Positions 11,492 through 23,023 are shown, counted from the first letter of the stretch. The stretch is 64,000 bases of DNA from Fodinibacter sp963834965 (GCA_963834965.1 CAWIEI010000032.1:1-64000), one strand, 5' to 3'. A program made the numbers and translations. The notes: a model not told the origin generated them from the sequence alone.

Positions 11492-12541
11492 ATGGCACGC
11501 TCGCGGCGCTCCTCGTCCCACGTGACGATCGCCGACGTCGCGCGCCGGGCGGGGGTGTCGACCGGAGCCGTGTCGTACGCCCTGAACGGGCGGCCCGGGG
11601 TGTCCGAGGCGACCCGGGCCCGGGTGCTGCAGGTCGCCGACGAGATGGGCTGGGCGCCGGCGAGCGCGGCGCGCTCGCTGGCCGAGTCCAAGACCGACAC
11701 CGTGGGGCTGGTGCTCGCCCGCGACCCGCAGAACCTCGGCGTCGAGTCGTTCTACATGCGCTTCCTCGCCGGGCTGGAGTCCGAACTGGCGCAGCGCTCC
11801 TACGGGCTGCTCCTGCAGGTCGTGCCCACCCCGGAGCGCGAGCTGGTGACCCTGCGCAAGTGGGCCAGCTCGCGGCGCGTCGACGGCGTCATCCTGGTCG
11901 ACCTGTCCCTCGACGACCCCCGCGTGCCCGTGTTCACCGAGCCCGGGGCACTGCCCTGCGTGGTCGTCGGCGACCCCTCCATCGCCCCGGGACTGACCAG
12001 CGTCTGGACCGACGACGCCGCGTCGATGCGCGAGGCCGTGCGGCACCTCGCCGGTCTGGGGCACCGCCGGGTGGCCCGGGTCTCCGGCCTGGCGCCCTTC
12101 GCGCACACCCGCATCCGCGATGACGCGTTCCGCACCGAGTCGGCGGCGCTCGGGCTCGAGGGCGTGCTGCTGCGGTCCGACTACACGCCCGTGGCCGGCG
12201 CCGCTGCCACCCGCGACGCGCTGCTGCGCGACGACGCGCCCACGGCCTTCGTCTACGACAACGACGTGATGGCCGTGGCGGCGCTGGCGGTGGCGCTCGA
12301 GCTCGGCCGGCGGGTGCCGGAGGACGTCTCGATCGTCGCGTGGGACGACTCGGTGCTGTGCGAGCACAGCTTCCCCAAGCTCGCCGCGATGAGCCACGAC
12401 GTGCTGGCCACCGGGGCCCACGTCGGGCGACGCCTGTTCGACGTGCTCGACGGCGCCGAGCCGCAGGCCTTCCTGGACTCCACCCCCACGCTGCTCGTGC
12501 GGGGCTCGGTCGGGCCCGCCCCCGGCTCCGCCGGCTCCTGA
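11492..12541 (+). CDS. LacI-family transcriptional regulator of the mannoside locus
   Basis: The 349-residue protein starts with a LacI helix-turn-helix (TIADVARRAGVSTGAVSYAL, hinge ASAARSLAESKTDTVGLV) followed by a periplasmic-binding-like sensor domain ending in DVSIVAWDDSVLCEHSFPKL. It is the first gene of the locus with the sugar ABC transporter and beta-mannosidase. The palindrome at 12597-12612, between it and the binding-protein gene, is its likely target. By analogy with the family it should repress until a manno-oligosaccharide or related sugar binds. The ligand is inference from the neighbours. Confidence 0.92.
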   Translation: MARSRRSSSHVTIADVARRAGVSTGAVSYALNGRPGVSEATRARVLQVADEMGWAPASAARSLAESKTDTVGLVLARDPQNLGVESFYMRFLAGLESELAQRSYGLLLQVVPTPERELVTLRKWASSRRVDGVILVDLSLDDPRVPVFTEPGALPCVVVGDPSIAPGLTSVWTDDAASMREAVRHLAGLGHRRVARVSGLAPFAHTRIRDDAFRTESAALGLEGVLLRSDYTPVAGAAATRDALLRDDAPTAFVYDNDVMAVAALAVALELGRRVPEDVSIVAWDDSVLCEHSFPKLAAMSHDVLATGAHVGRRLFDVLDGAEPQAFLDSTPTLLVRGSVGPAPGSAGS

Positions 12542-12596
12542 GCGGCATCCGGTAGCGCACCGGGCCGAGGCCTTCCTGAACGTTCGGTCACGATCT

Positions 12597-12612
12597 GGTT
12601 AAGCGCTTCACA
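12597..12612. promoter_or_regulatory. LacI-type operator upstream of the sugar ABC transporter
   Basis: GGTTAAGCGCTTCACA has the perfect palindromic core AAGCGCTT at 12601-12608, a typical LacI/GalR operator centre. A related half, TTAAGCGGTT, follows at 12613-12622. It lies about 95 bases before the binding-protein start and just after the LacI gene. Confidence 0.65.
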
Positions 12613-12704
12613 TTAAGCGGTTGATCCCCTACCGTCATCCCCAACCTCGACGACGAGGGAGGCCCTTGCTGGACCGGGGCCACGGATGCAAGGGAGTTCG
12701 ACAG

Positions 12705-14036
12705 ATGGCTTCTCGCAGAGCACTGGGCCTGGTCGGCATCGCGGTGGTGGCGTCCCTGACGCTGGCCGCGTGCGCCGGGTCCGACAGTTCCGGCAGTGGG
12801 GGCTCGGCCGCCGGCTCGGGCGCACCGAAGGGCGACATCTCGTTCCTCACGAACCGCACCGACCTGCAGCAGGACGGCACGTTCGACACGTACGTCAAGG
12901 AGTTCCAGAAGACCTACCCCGACGTCAACGTCAAGGTCGAGGGCATCACCAACTACGCCGACGACGTACGCACCCGGATGAGCACCCCGAACGGCTACGG
13001 CGACGTGCTGATGATCCCGGCGACCGTGCCGGCCGACCAGTTCAGCAACTTCTTCGAGCCGCTCGGCAAGGTCTCCGACCTCGCGCAGACCTACCGGTTC
13101 CAGGCTCCGGCGAGCTACGACGGCACCGAGTACGGCATCGCCCTCGGTGGCAACGCCAACGGCGTGCTCTACAACACCGACGTGTGGAAGAAGGCCGGGA
13201 TCAGCACGCTCCCCGCCACCGCCGACGAGTTCCTCGCCGACCTGACGAAGATCAAGAGCACCACCAGCGCCATCCCGTACTACACGAACTACAAGGACGG
13301 CTGGCCGCTCGGCGGGCAGTGGTTCAGCAACGTCGGCGCCCTCAGCGGCGACGTGCAGGCCCAGAACGCCATGACCACCGACCCGGCGCCGTGGACGCAG
13401 GGCAAGGACGTCTACGCCATCGACTCGGTGCTCTACGACGTCGTCAAGAACGGGCTGAACGAGAAGGACCCGCTGACCACGAACTGGGAGCAGTCCAAGG
13501 CCGACTTCGCCACGGGCAAGATCGCGACCATGGTGCTCGGCTCCTGGGCCATCTCGCAGTTCCAGGCCGCGGCCAAGGATGCCGGTGCCGACCCGAGCAT
13601 CGTGGGGTTCATGCCCTGGCCGGCCACCGCCCCGGACGGCAAGCGCTACGCCACGATGGGCGGCGACTACAACCTCGCCGTGAACAAGAACTCCCCCAAC
13701 AAGGCAGCCGCGAAGGCCTGGATGATGTGGCTGCTGGAGAAGTCCGGCTTCACCGACAGCCAGGGCATGATCTCGGCGATCAAGACCGACCCGCTGCCGG
13801 CGAACCTGTCCGGCCTCAAGGACGCCGGCATCGAGCTGATCGAGCCGGCCCCGGCACCCAAGGGCCAGGAAGGCCTGCTCAACACGATCGCCGACAAGTC
13901 CAAGGTCGACGTGTGGGGCAACCTCTACCGGCAGAAGCTGGTCGACCTCGCCCGTGGCCAGGCCAAGGGTGACAAGAACTCCTTCTTCGCCGACCTGAAC
14001 ACCAAGTGGGCGCAGGGGATCCAGAAGGCCAGCTGA
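12705..14036 (+). CDS. sugar ABC transporter substrate-binding lipoprotein
   Basis: Extracytoplasmic solute-binding protein of family 1 (about 443 residues). The N terminus is a lipoprotein signal (RRALGLVGIAVVASLTLAAC) with lipobox LAAC, followed by a Ser/Gly linker. The body has GNANGVLYNTDVWKKAGI, FATGKIATMVLGSWAISQF and GGDYNLAVNKNS, as in sugar-binding proteins. ATG 12705 has AAGGGAG 8 bases upstream. It leads the operon with two permeases and a beta-mannosidase. No ATPase gene is present, so a shared MsiK-type ATPase elsewhere would be needed, as is common in actinomycetes. The ligand is probably a mannoside, by context. Confidence 0.92.
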   Translation: MASRRALGLVGIAVVASLTLAACAGSDSSGSGGSAAGSGAPKGDISFLTNRTDLQQDGTFDTYVKEFQKTYPDVNVKVEGITNYADDVRTRMSTPNGYGDVLMIPATVPADQFSNFFEPLGKVSDLAQTYRFQAPASYDGTEYGIALGGNANGVLYNTDVWKKAGISTLPATADEFLADLTKIKSTTSAIPYYTNYKDGWPLGGQWFSNVGALSGDVQAQNAMTTDPAPWTQGKDVYAIDSVLYDVVKNGLNEKDPLTTNWEQSKADFATGKIATMVLGSWAISQFQAAAKDAGADPSIVGFMPWPATAPDGKRYATMGGDYNLAVNKNSPNKAAAKAWMMWLLEKSGFTDSQGMISAIKTDPLPANLSGLKDAGIELIEPAPAPKGQEGLLNTIADKSKVDVWGNLYRQKLVDLARGQAKGDKNSFFADLNTKWAQGIQKAS

Positions 14037-14117
14037 GCACCTCCCCGGCGCCCGCTGCACCGTGCGCGCGCGCCGGGGACCCCGTGCCGACCCGGAGGAC
14101 ACCACCGAAGGAGCCCC

Positions 14118-15098
14118 ATGTCCGTCTCCACCAACGGCCCCCTGCGCTCGGTCGCTGCCGCTCCGCTGGAGCACGGCATGCAGGCCCGGGCGAGCAAGCG
14201 CCGGGCGCCGAGCCGGTCCGGGCCGGTCGGGGGCCGGGGCTTCGCCCGGCTCACGCCGTACCTGTTCGTCGCGGCGGCCGTGGGGCTGCTGCTCCTGCTG
14301 ACCTACCTGCCGGCCGGGAACATGGTCTGGTACAGCCTGCACGACTGGAACGGCTTCGGCCCGGTCCAGGACTTCGTGGGCGCCGACAACTACGTGCAGG
14401 TGTTCACCGACCCCGAGGTCTTCTCGGTCTTCTTCGTGAGCCTGTACTACTTCGTCGGCTCGTTCGTGCAGATGGGGATCGCGCTGTACTTCGCGACCGT
14501 CCTCAGCTTCAGCACGCGGTTCTCCTCCTTCTTCCGCGGGATGCTGTTCTTCCCCTACCTCATCAACGGCGTCGCGATCGGCTTCGTCTTCCTCTACCTC
14601 TTCCAGCCCGGCGGAACGCTCGACACCGTGCTGGGCTGGTTCGGGCTGAGCGACCCCCCGCAGTGGCTGGGTGACGCCGCGATCGCGAACTACTCGCTGG
14701 CCGCGACCTCGGTGTGGCGCTACACCGGGCTGAACTTCGTGCTCTTCCTGGGCGCCATCCAGTCGATCCCGGCCGACCTGTACGAGGCCGCCGAGCTCGA
14801 CGGCGCGAACCGGTGGCAGCAGTTCCGCTTCATCATCTTCCCCGGCATCCGGCGGATCATCGGGCTGTCGTTCATCCTCGCGGTGGCCGGGAGCCTGTCG
14901 GTGTTCGAGATCCCCTACATCATGACCACGGGCGCGAACGGCACGTCGACGTTCGTCATCCAGACCCTGCAGACGGCCTTCCAGTTCCGCCAGGTGGGGC
15001 TGGCCTCGGCGATGGCGGTGGTGCTGCTCGTGCTCGTGCTGCTCGTCACCTGGGTGCAGCGGCGGGTGTTCCCCGACGAGGAGGTGGACCTGTCATGA
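14118..15098 (+). CDS. sugar ABC transporter permease, MalF-like
   Basis: Six-segment inner-membrane permease of 326 residues. It has a hydrophilic, basic N-terminal tail (about 45 residues), then LTPYLFVAAAVGLLLLL and the EAA loop (YEAAELDGANRWQQFRFIIF) that contacts the ATPase. It overlaps the next permease by ATGA. With its partner it forms the channel for the sugar delivered by the upstream lipoprotein. Confidence 0.93.
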   Translation: MSVSTNGPLRSVAAAPLEHGMQARASKRRAPSRSGPVGGRGFARLTPYLFVAAAVGLLLLLTYLPAGNMVWYSLHDWNGFGPVQDFVGADNYVQVFTDPEVFSVFFVSLYYFVGSFVQMGIALYFATVLSFSTRFSSFFRGMLFFPYLINGVAIGFVFLYLFQPGGTLDTVLGWFGLSDPPQWLGDAAIANYSLAATSVWRYTGLNFVLFLGAIQSIPADLYEAAELDGANRWQQFRFIIFPGIRRIIGLSFILAVAGSLSVFEIPYIMTTGANGTSTFVIQTLQTAFQFRQVGLASAMAVVLLVLVLLVTWVQRRVFPDEEVDLS

Positions 15099-15913
15099 GG
15101 CGCACCGCCGCCGCCACGTTCAAGTACGCGACCCTCGTGGGGGCCGTGGTCGTGGTGCTGCTGCCGCTCAGTGTCGTGCTCTTCGCGAGCCTGAAGACCA
15201 AGAAGGAATACGCCACGACCGGCCCCCTCGACCCGCCGCAGAACTGGCTCAACCTCAGCAACTTCGTCGACGCGGCGGTCAAGAGCGACATGCTGTCGGG
15301 CTTCGTCAACACGGCGATCGTGCTCTCGGTCTCGCTCGTGGGCACCATCTTCATCGGCACCATGGCCGCCTATGCGGTCGACCGCTTCGCCTTCCGGGGG
15401 CGTCACCTCGTGCTCGGGCTCTTCCTCGTGGCCACCCTCATCCCGAGCGTCACCAGCCAGGTGGCGACCTTCCAGATCATCAGCGGGCTGGGGCTGTACA
15501 ACACCAAGGCCGCCCTGGTGCTGCTGTTCATGGGCACCGACATCATCGCCATCTACATCTTCATCCAGTTCATGCAGTCGATCCCCGTCTCGCTCGACGA
15601 GGCGGCGATGATCGACGGCGCGAACCGGTGGACCATCTACTGGCGGGTCATCCTGCCCCTGCTCAAGCCGGCCATCGCCACCGTGGTCATCATCAAGGGA
15701 ATCGCCATCTACAACGAGTTCTACCTGCCCTTCCTCTACCTGCAGTCGGACAACCTGATCTCCACCGCGCTGTTCCGCTTCAAGGGCCCCTACGGCGCGC
15801 AGTGGCCGCTCATCGCGGCGGCCACCGTGCTCGTGATCCTCCCCACCGTCCTCGCGTTCGCCCTACTGCAAAGATGGATCTACCGGGGGCTGACCTCAGG
15901 AGCCGTGAAGTGA
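15095..15913 (+). CDS. sugar ABC transporter permease, MalG-like
   Basis: The 272-residue partner permease starts with ATG overlapping the previous stop. It has TM segments beginning YATLVGAVVVVLLPLSVVLF, the EAA loop LDEAAMIDGANRWTIYWRVI, and a conserved C-terminal region (RWIYRGLTSGAVK). Its TGA overlaps the GTG of the beta-mannosidase, which argues that uptake and hydrolysis are co-translated. Confidence 0.93.
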   Translation: MRRTAAATFKYATLVGAVVVVLLPLSVVLFASLKTKKEYATTGPLDPPQNWLNLSNFVDAAVKSDMLSGFVNTAIVLSVSLVGTIFIGTMAAYAVDRFAFRGRHLVLGLFLVATLIPSVTSQVATFQIISGLGLYNTKAALVLLFMGTDIIAIYIFIQFMQSIPVSLDEAAMIDGANRWTIYWRVILPLLKPAIATVVIIKGIAIYNEFYLPFLYLQSDNLISTALFRFKGPYGAQWPLIAAATVLVILPTVLAFALLQRWIYRGLTSGAVK

Positions 15914-18417
15914 CGACGACGCAGACCCAGCCGACGCAGCACCGGTCGCGCCCGCTCGACACCGGGTGGACCGTGCGCGCCGCGGGCGGCCCGGTGCCCG
16001 AGGCGCTGCGGGATGCCGTGGTGCCCGCGCAGGTGCCCGGGGTCGTGCACCTCGACCTGCTGCGCGCCGGGCTGATCCCCGACCCCTACCTCGACGACCA
16101 CGAGGCGCTGCTGGCGTGGATCGGCCTGGTCGACTGGACCTACGCGACCACGCTCGAGGTGACCGACGACGACCTCGGCGGGGCGCAGTGCCACGAGCTG
16201 GTCTTCGACGGGCTCGACACCGTGGCGACGTTGTCGCTGGGCGGGGAGGTCGTCGCCGAGGTCGCCAACCAGCACCGGCAGTACCGGCTCGACGTCACGC
16301 ACCTCCTGCGGGCCGGCGCGAACGACCTCACCGTCGCCTTCCGCAGCCCCGTGCGCTACGCCAACGCCCAGAGCGCCGCGCTGGGCGCCCGGCCCCGGCC
16401 GTACCCGATGCCGTTCGAGGCGATCCGCAAGTCGGCCTCCAGCTTCGGGTGGGACTGGGGCATCGCGACGTTCACCAGCGGCATCTGGCGCCCAGCGCAC
16501 CTGGTGTCGTGGAGCACCGCCCGCCTCGACGAGGTGCGCGTGCATGCCGAGCCCTCCGGCGACGGCGGTCGGGTGCGGGCGACGGTGCGGGTGGCCCGTG
16601 CCGACACCACGGACCTCACGGTCACCCTCGACGTCGCCGGCACCACGGCATCCGCGGTCTTGCCCGGCGGCCATGACGAGGTGACCCTCGAGGTCGAGCT
16701 CGACTCGGTCGACCGCTGGTGGCCCGCCGGCCACGGCGACCAGCCGCTCTACGACGTGCGGGTCGGCCTCTCGGCGGGCGACGACGTGCTCGACACGACG
16801 ACCCGGCGGGTCGGGTTCCGCACCCTGCGCTGGGACACCGCGCCGGATGCCGCGGGCACCCCCTTCCAGCTGGTGGTCAACGACCGCCCGGTGCTGGTCA
16901 AGGGGGTCAACTGGATACCCGACGACGCCTTCCCGGCCCGGGTCGACCGGGCCCGCTACGCCACCCGGCTGGCCCAGGCGAAGGCAGCCAACGTCAACCT
17001 GGTGCGGGTCTGGGGCGGCGGCATCTACGAGTCCGACGACTTCTACGACCTGTGCGACGAGCTCGGCCTGCTCAGCTGGCAGGACTTCCTGTTCGCCTGC
17101 GCGGCCTACCCCGAGGAGGAGCCGCTGCGCGGTGAGGTCGAGGCGGAGGCGCGGCAGCAGGTCGCCCGGCTCGCCCACCACGCCTCGCTGGCCCTGCTCT
17201 GCGGCAACAACGAGAACCTCTGGGGCCACGAGGACTGGGGGTGGAAGGAGCGGCTCGACGGCCGCACCTGGGGGGCGCTGTACTACCACGACCTGCTGCC
17301 CGGCATCGTCGACGAGCTGGCGCCGCACGTGCCCTACGTGCCCGGCAGCCCGTTCAGCCCGAACGGGGAGCACCCCAACGCGGAGGCGCACGGGCCGGTG
17401 CACCTGTGGGAGCAGTGGAACTCGCTGGACTGGACCACCTACCGCGACGTGCGGCCGCGCTTCGTCGCCGAGTTCGGGTGGCAGGGGCCGCCGGCCTGGT
17501 CGACCCTGACCCGCGCCATCAGCGACGACCCGCTGACTCCGGAGTCGCCCGGGATGCTCGTGCACCAGAAGGCGCTCGACGGGAACGTCAAGCTCACCTC
17601 GGGCCTGCTGCCGCACTTCCGGGTGCCCGACGCCATGGAGACCTGGCACTGGGCGATGCAGCTGAACCAGGCCAACGCCGTCTCGTGCGCGCTGCACTGG
17701 TTCCGGTCCCTGGCTCCCCACACGTCCGGTGCCGTGGTGTGGCAGCTCAACGACTGCTGGCCGGTCACCTCGTGGGCGGCCGTCGACGGCGACGGCCGCG
17801 AGAAGCCGCTCTGGTTCGCCCTGCGCGACGCCTTCGCGCCGCGGGTCGTCACGGTCCAGCCGGCCGGCGACGGGCTGCGGGTGGCGCTCGGTAACGACAC
17901 TGACGACGCATGGGCGGGCGAGGTGGTGCTGACCCGCCGCGGCTTCGACGGCGCGGTGCTCGCCACGGCCCGGATGCCGGTCACGGTCGCCGCCCGCTGC
18001 ACGCACTCGCTCGACGTGCCGGCATCCGTCGGCGTGTTCGAGAACCCCGCTGGTGAGCTGCTCCTCGCCGGGGCACTCGGCACCCGCGGCCTGTGGTTCC
18101 CGGCCGAGCCCCGGACCAGCGAGCTGCCGCCACCCGCCGCCCGGGTCGAGGTGAGCGCCGTCGACGACATGGCGGGGGAGGGCGTCACCGAGGTGACCGT
18201 CACCGCGCAGGTGCTGCTGCGCGACGTCACGCTGCTCGTCGACAAGCTGCACCCGCACGCCCTCGTCGACACCGGGCTGGTCACCCTGCTGCCCGGCGAG
18301 TCGGCCACCTTCCGCGTGCGTGGTGTGCACGGCATCCCCGCCGAGCGGTTCTCGGACCCCACCGTGCTGCGCAGCGCGAACCAGCTGGTCGCGCCACCCC
18401 CGACCGCGCGAGCATAG
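15910..18417 (+). CDS. beta-mannosidase, glycoside hydrolase family 2
   Basis: An intracellular GH2 enzyme of 835 residues that removes beta-mannosyl units from the non-reducing end of imported oligosaccharides. The domain order is sugar-binding jelly roll (HELVFDGLDTVATLSLGG), Ig-like domain, TIM barrel and C-terminal Ig-like domains. The acid/base is in LLCGNNENLWGHEDW and the nucleophile in RPRFVAEFGWQGPPAW; SFGWDWGI and LVRVWGGGIYESDDFYDLCD are typical of the beta-mannosidase branch. No signal peptide is present. The GTG start overlaps the permease stop (GTGA), so it is the last gene of the LacI-controlled operon. A hairpin follows the stop. Confidence 0.93.
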   Translation: MTTTQTQPTQHRSRPLDTGWTVRAAGGPVPEALRDAVVPAQVPGVVHLDLLRAGLIPDPYLDDHEALLAWIGLVDWTYATTLEVTDDDLGGAQCHELVFDGLDTVATLSLGGEVVAEVANQHRQYRLDVTHLLRAGANDLTVAFRSPVRYANAQSAALGARPRPYPMPFEAIRKSASSFGWDWGIATFTSGIWRPAHLVSWSTARLDEVRVHAEPSGDGGRVRATVRVARADTTDLTVTLDVAGTTASAVLPGGHDEVTLEVELDSVDRWWPAGHGDQPLYDVRVGLSAGDDVLDTTTRRVGFRTLRWDTAPDAAGTPFQLVVNDRPVLVKGVNWIPDDAFPARVDRARYATRLAQAKAANVNLVRVWGGGIYESDDFYDLCDELGLLSWQDFLFACAAYPEEEPLRGEVEAEARQQVARLAHHASLALLCGNNENLWGHEDWGWKERLDGRTWGALYYHDLLPGIVDELAPHVPYVPGSPFSPNGEHPNAEAHGPVHLWEQWNSLDWTTYRDVRPRFVAEFGWQGPPAWSTLTRAISDDPLTPESPGMLVHQKALDGNVKLTSGLLPHFRVPDAMETWHWAMQLNQANAVSCALHWFRSLAPHTSGAVVWQLNDCWPVTSWAAVDGDGREKPLWFALRDAFAPRVVTVQPAGDGLRVALGNDTDDAWAGEVVLTRRGFDGAVLATARMPVTVAARCTHSLDVPASVGVFENPAGELLLAGALGTRGLWFPAEPRTSELPPPAARVEVSAVDDMAGEGVTEVTVTAQVLLRDVTLLVDKLHPHALVDTGLVTLLPGESATFRVRGVHGIPAERFSDPTVLRSANQLVAPPPTARA

Positions 18418-18418
18418 G

Positions 18419-18458
18419 GAGAACACGCCGCCCCGGCGAACCGGGAGCGCGCGTTCTC
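18419..18458. terminator. imperfect hairpin after the beta-mannosidase operon
   Basis: GAGAAC at 18419-18424 pairs with GTTCTC at 18453-18458, and CCGG/CCGG pair near the loop CGAA, with a few mismatches in between. It lies between convergent genes and could end transcription from both sides. Confidence 0.5.
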
Positions 18459-18474
18459 GATCCTCGTCTGCGGC

Positions 18475-19365
18475 TCAGCGCAGGAAGGGGACCTCGCGGT
18501 CGAGCAGGCCGCGCTCCTTGAGCTCGGCGCGCAGGGGGATCTCGTCGTCGATCCAGCCGCTCTGCTTGATGCCCCAGAACGACGCGTGGTCGGGGCCGTA
18601 GCCGAGCAGCTGCTGCTGCAGCGGGGTGAGGCCCTTGAACCAGTCGGACGACTGGTCGGCGACCGCCTCGTCGAGCGGGCGGATCCAGCGGTAGGTGTAG
18701 CCGATGAACATCAGCTTGCGGATGCGCTCGCTGGTGTTCATCGAGCGCGAGTGCCACAGGCGGCGGTCGAAGATGAAGGCGTCACCGGGGTTGAGCAGCA
18801 CCTCGATGGCACCCTCGGGCTCGATGATCGGGTCGCCGGCCTTCTCGGGGCGCCCGGCCAGGGTGTTGTCCTTGTGGCTGCCGGGGATGACCTTGGTGTT
18901 GCCGTAGCCCGGCTCGGAGAGGTCGGTGAGGGCGTAGGAGATCTTCGTCATGAACATCGGACGCACGTCCATGTCGATGTCGGAGTTCTGCCGGTAGCCG
19001 TCCTGGTGCCAGTTCCAGAAGGGCGGCTCGTCCTTCGGGGGGTTGACGTCGATGTGGTTGTGGTGGGTGTAGATGTTCCAGCCCATGGTCCCCCAGATGT
19101 ACGGGAACGTGCGCGGCCAGGTGAGCAGCTCGACGAAGCGCGGGTCGCGGTGCATCCAGCCCATGACGTGGATGGACCGGTCGGGCCGCAGCTCGCCGGC
19201 GGCCTCCTCCTCGGCGTAGATCCGGTCGACGGCGTCCTCGAAGTAGGCGCGGTCCTCCTCCGGCAGGGCGTTCGGGATGACGACGAAGCCGTCGCGGTCG
19301 TACTGCTCGCGGATGGCCGGGTCGAGGGGCTCGAAGCCGGTGGGCGCGGGCACGGTGGCGGTCAT
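18475..19365 (-). CDS. phytanoyl-CoA dioxygenase (PhyH) family protein
   Basis: The 296-residue protein is an Fe(II)/2-oxoglutarate-dependent oxygenase of the PhyH type. The metal triad is visible as NWHQDGYRQ (His and Asp) and RRLWHSRSMN (distal His), and the following SERIRKLMF supplies an Arg for 2-oxoglutarate. The surrounding NPGDAFIFD is typical of the fold. The substrate cannot be read from sequence; relatives act on lipids, ectoine or small secondary metabolites. It lies between two sugar loci, facing away from glgX's start and towards the mannosidase, with no obvious operon partner. Confidence 0.87.
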   Translation of the reverse strand: MTATVPAPTGFEPLDPAIREQYDRDGFVVIPNALPEEDRAYFEDAVDRIYAEEEAAGELRPDRSIHVMGWMHRDPRFVELLTWPRTFPYIWGTMGWNIYTHHNHIDVNPPKDEPPFWNWHQDGYRQNSDIDMDVRPMFMTKISYALTDLSEPGYGNTKVIPGSHKDNTLAGRPEKAGDPIIEPEGAIEVLLNPGDAFIFDRRLWHSRSMNTSERIRKLMFIGYTYRWIRPLDEAVADQSSDWFKGLTPLQQQLLGYGPDHASFWGIKQSGWIDDEIPLRAELKERGLLDREVPFLR

Positions 19366-19505
19366 GCGGTGGTGCTCCCAACTGGTGCCGACGGACGCGG
19401 GGGCACCGTCCCGCTGCGGGCTGCCCGGGTGGCAGCTGCCGCCTCCATGCGGGCCAGTCTAGGTCGGCGACCTCGTGGTTCGTGGCACCCTGCGGGCTCG
19501 TCGCG

Positions 19506-21665
<2,160 letters not shown>

Positions 21666-21687
21666 GGAGGCGAGCCTAGTGAGTGGT

Positions 21688-21693
21688 TAGGTT
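21688..21693 (+). promoter_or_regulatory. -10 hexamer for leaderless YbjN-like gene
   Basis: TAGGTT ends 6 bases before the ATG at 21700, within the 34-base divergent gap to glgX. The gap leaves no space for a usual 5' leader on this side. Confidence 0.45.
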
Positions 21694-21699
21694 GGACCC

Positions 21700-22176
21700 A
21701 TGACCGATCCCACGTCGCTGCCCAACTTCCCCCCGCCCCCGGACGAGCACCCGCTGCGCGGCCGGGTGCTCGACGTGCTCGTCGACCTCGGCCTGCAGCC
21801 GAACCTCGACACCGACGGCGACGTCGCGTTCACCGTCAACGAGCAGCAGCTCTTCGTGCGGTGCACCGAGGGCGAGGTCGAGATCATGCGGGTCTTCGGC
21901 CAGTGGCAGATCCAGGACGACCTGCTCGGCGACCGGCTGCACCTGCACGAGACCTGCAACGAGCTGAACCTCAACATGAACATGGTCAAGACCGGGGTGG
22001 CCGGCTCGACCCTCGTGGTCATCAGCGAGCACCTCCTCACGCCGGGAGCCGACCTCAGCACCCTGGTCCAGGTGTCGATCCAGGTGATCCTGTCCGGCGT
22101 GCACATCTGGCACCAGCGGGTGCTCGGGCTCGACCCCAACGCCGAGGGCGACGCGCCGGTCGGAGACCCGTCATGA
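21700..22176 (+). CDS. YbjN domain-containing protein
   Basis: A 158-residue soluble protein with the YbjN/type III secretion chaperone-like fold. Conserved features are LDVLVDLGLQPNLDTDGDV, a beta-rich middle and LNMNMVKTGVAG near residue 90. Such proteins are common in actinomycetes and lack an assigned enzymatic role. Its stop overlaps the next gene's ATG (ATGA), so it is translated with the enoyl-CoA hydratase, but no functional link is known to me. Confidence 0.8.
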   Translation: MTDPTSLPNFPPPPDEHPLRGRVLDVLVDLGLQPNLDTDGDVAFTVNEQQLFVRCTEGEVEIMRVFGQWQIQDDLLGDRLHLHETCNELNLNMNMVKTGVAGSTLVVISEHLLTPGADLSTLVQVSIQVILSGVHIWHQRVLGLDPNAEGDAPVGDPS

Positions 22177-22952
22177 CCGACCTCGTGCGCCTCGAGGTCG
22201 ACGGCGGCATCGGCACCATCCGCCTCCACCGGCCCCCGATGAACGCCCTCAACGGCGAGATCCAGCACGGCCTGATCGCCGCGTGCCGCGAGGCGGCCGA
22301 GCGCCGTGACGTCGCGGCCGTCATCGTCTGGGGCGGCGAGAAGGTCTTCGCCGCCGGGGCCGACATCAAGGAGATGGAGAGCATGTCCTACACCGACATG
22401 GTCGACCACTCCGCACTGCTCCAGGACTTCACCCGCTCCCTGGCCCGCCTGCCCAAACCCACCGTGGCTGCCATCACCGGCTACGCCCTCGGCGGCGGGT
22501 GCGAGGTCGCCCTGGCCTGCGACTTCCGCATCGCGGCCGACGACGCGCGGCTCGGCCAGCCCGAGATCTCGCTCGGCATCATCCCGGGCGCAGGCGGCAC
22601 CCAGCGCCTCGCTCGTCTCGTCGGACCGTCGAAGGCCAAGGACCTCGTGTTCTCCGGCCGCTTCGTCACGGCCGCCGAGGCGCTCGCCATCGGGCTCGTG
22701 GATGCCGTGGTTCCCGCCGCCGACGTCTACGAGACCGCGCGCTCGATGATGGCCCGCTACGTCGGCGGCCCGGCCTACGCCCTGCGCGCCGCCAAGGAGG
22801 CCATCGACCGTGGTCTCGAGGTCGACCTCGAGTCGGGCCTGGAGGTCGAGCGCACGCTGTTCGCCGGTACCTTCGCCACCCAGGACCGGGTCATCGGCAT
22901 GCGGCACTTCGTCGAGAAGGGCAAGGGCCCGGCACCGTTCGAGGGTGCCTGA
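22173..22952 (+). CDS. enoyl-CoA hydratase/isomerase family protein
   Basis: Crotonase-fold enzyme of 259 residues, predicted to hydrate trans-2-enoyl-CoA in fatty-acid beta-oxidation. The oxyanion-hole segment FAAGADIKEM, the first glutamate region GYALGGGCEVALACD and the second LGQPEISLGIIPGAGGTQRL are intact, so it should be catalytic. ATG 22173 overlaps the YbjN stop. The following etfB/etfA pair fits a beta-oxidation context because ETF takes electrons from acyl-CoA dehydrogenases. Confidence 0.9.
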   Translation: MTDLVRLEVDGGIGTIRLHRPPMNALNGEIQHGLIAACREAAERRDVAAVIVWGGEKVFAAGADIKEMESMSYTDMVDHSALLQDFTRSLARLPKPTVAAITGYALGGGCEVALACDFRIAADDARLGQPEISLGIIPGAGGTQRLARLVGPSKAKDLVFSGRFVTAAEALAIGLVDAVVPAADVYETARSMMARYVGGPAYALRAAKEAIDRGLEVDLESGLEVERTLFAGTFATQDRVIGMRHFVEKGKGPAPFEGA

Positions 22953-23023
22953 CCCCGCACGCCCGCCGCGGGTGAGGGTCACCTTCCTGACGGGGTGGCG
23001 GGCATCACGCTGCACCGATGGTG

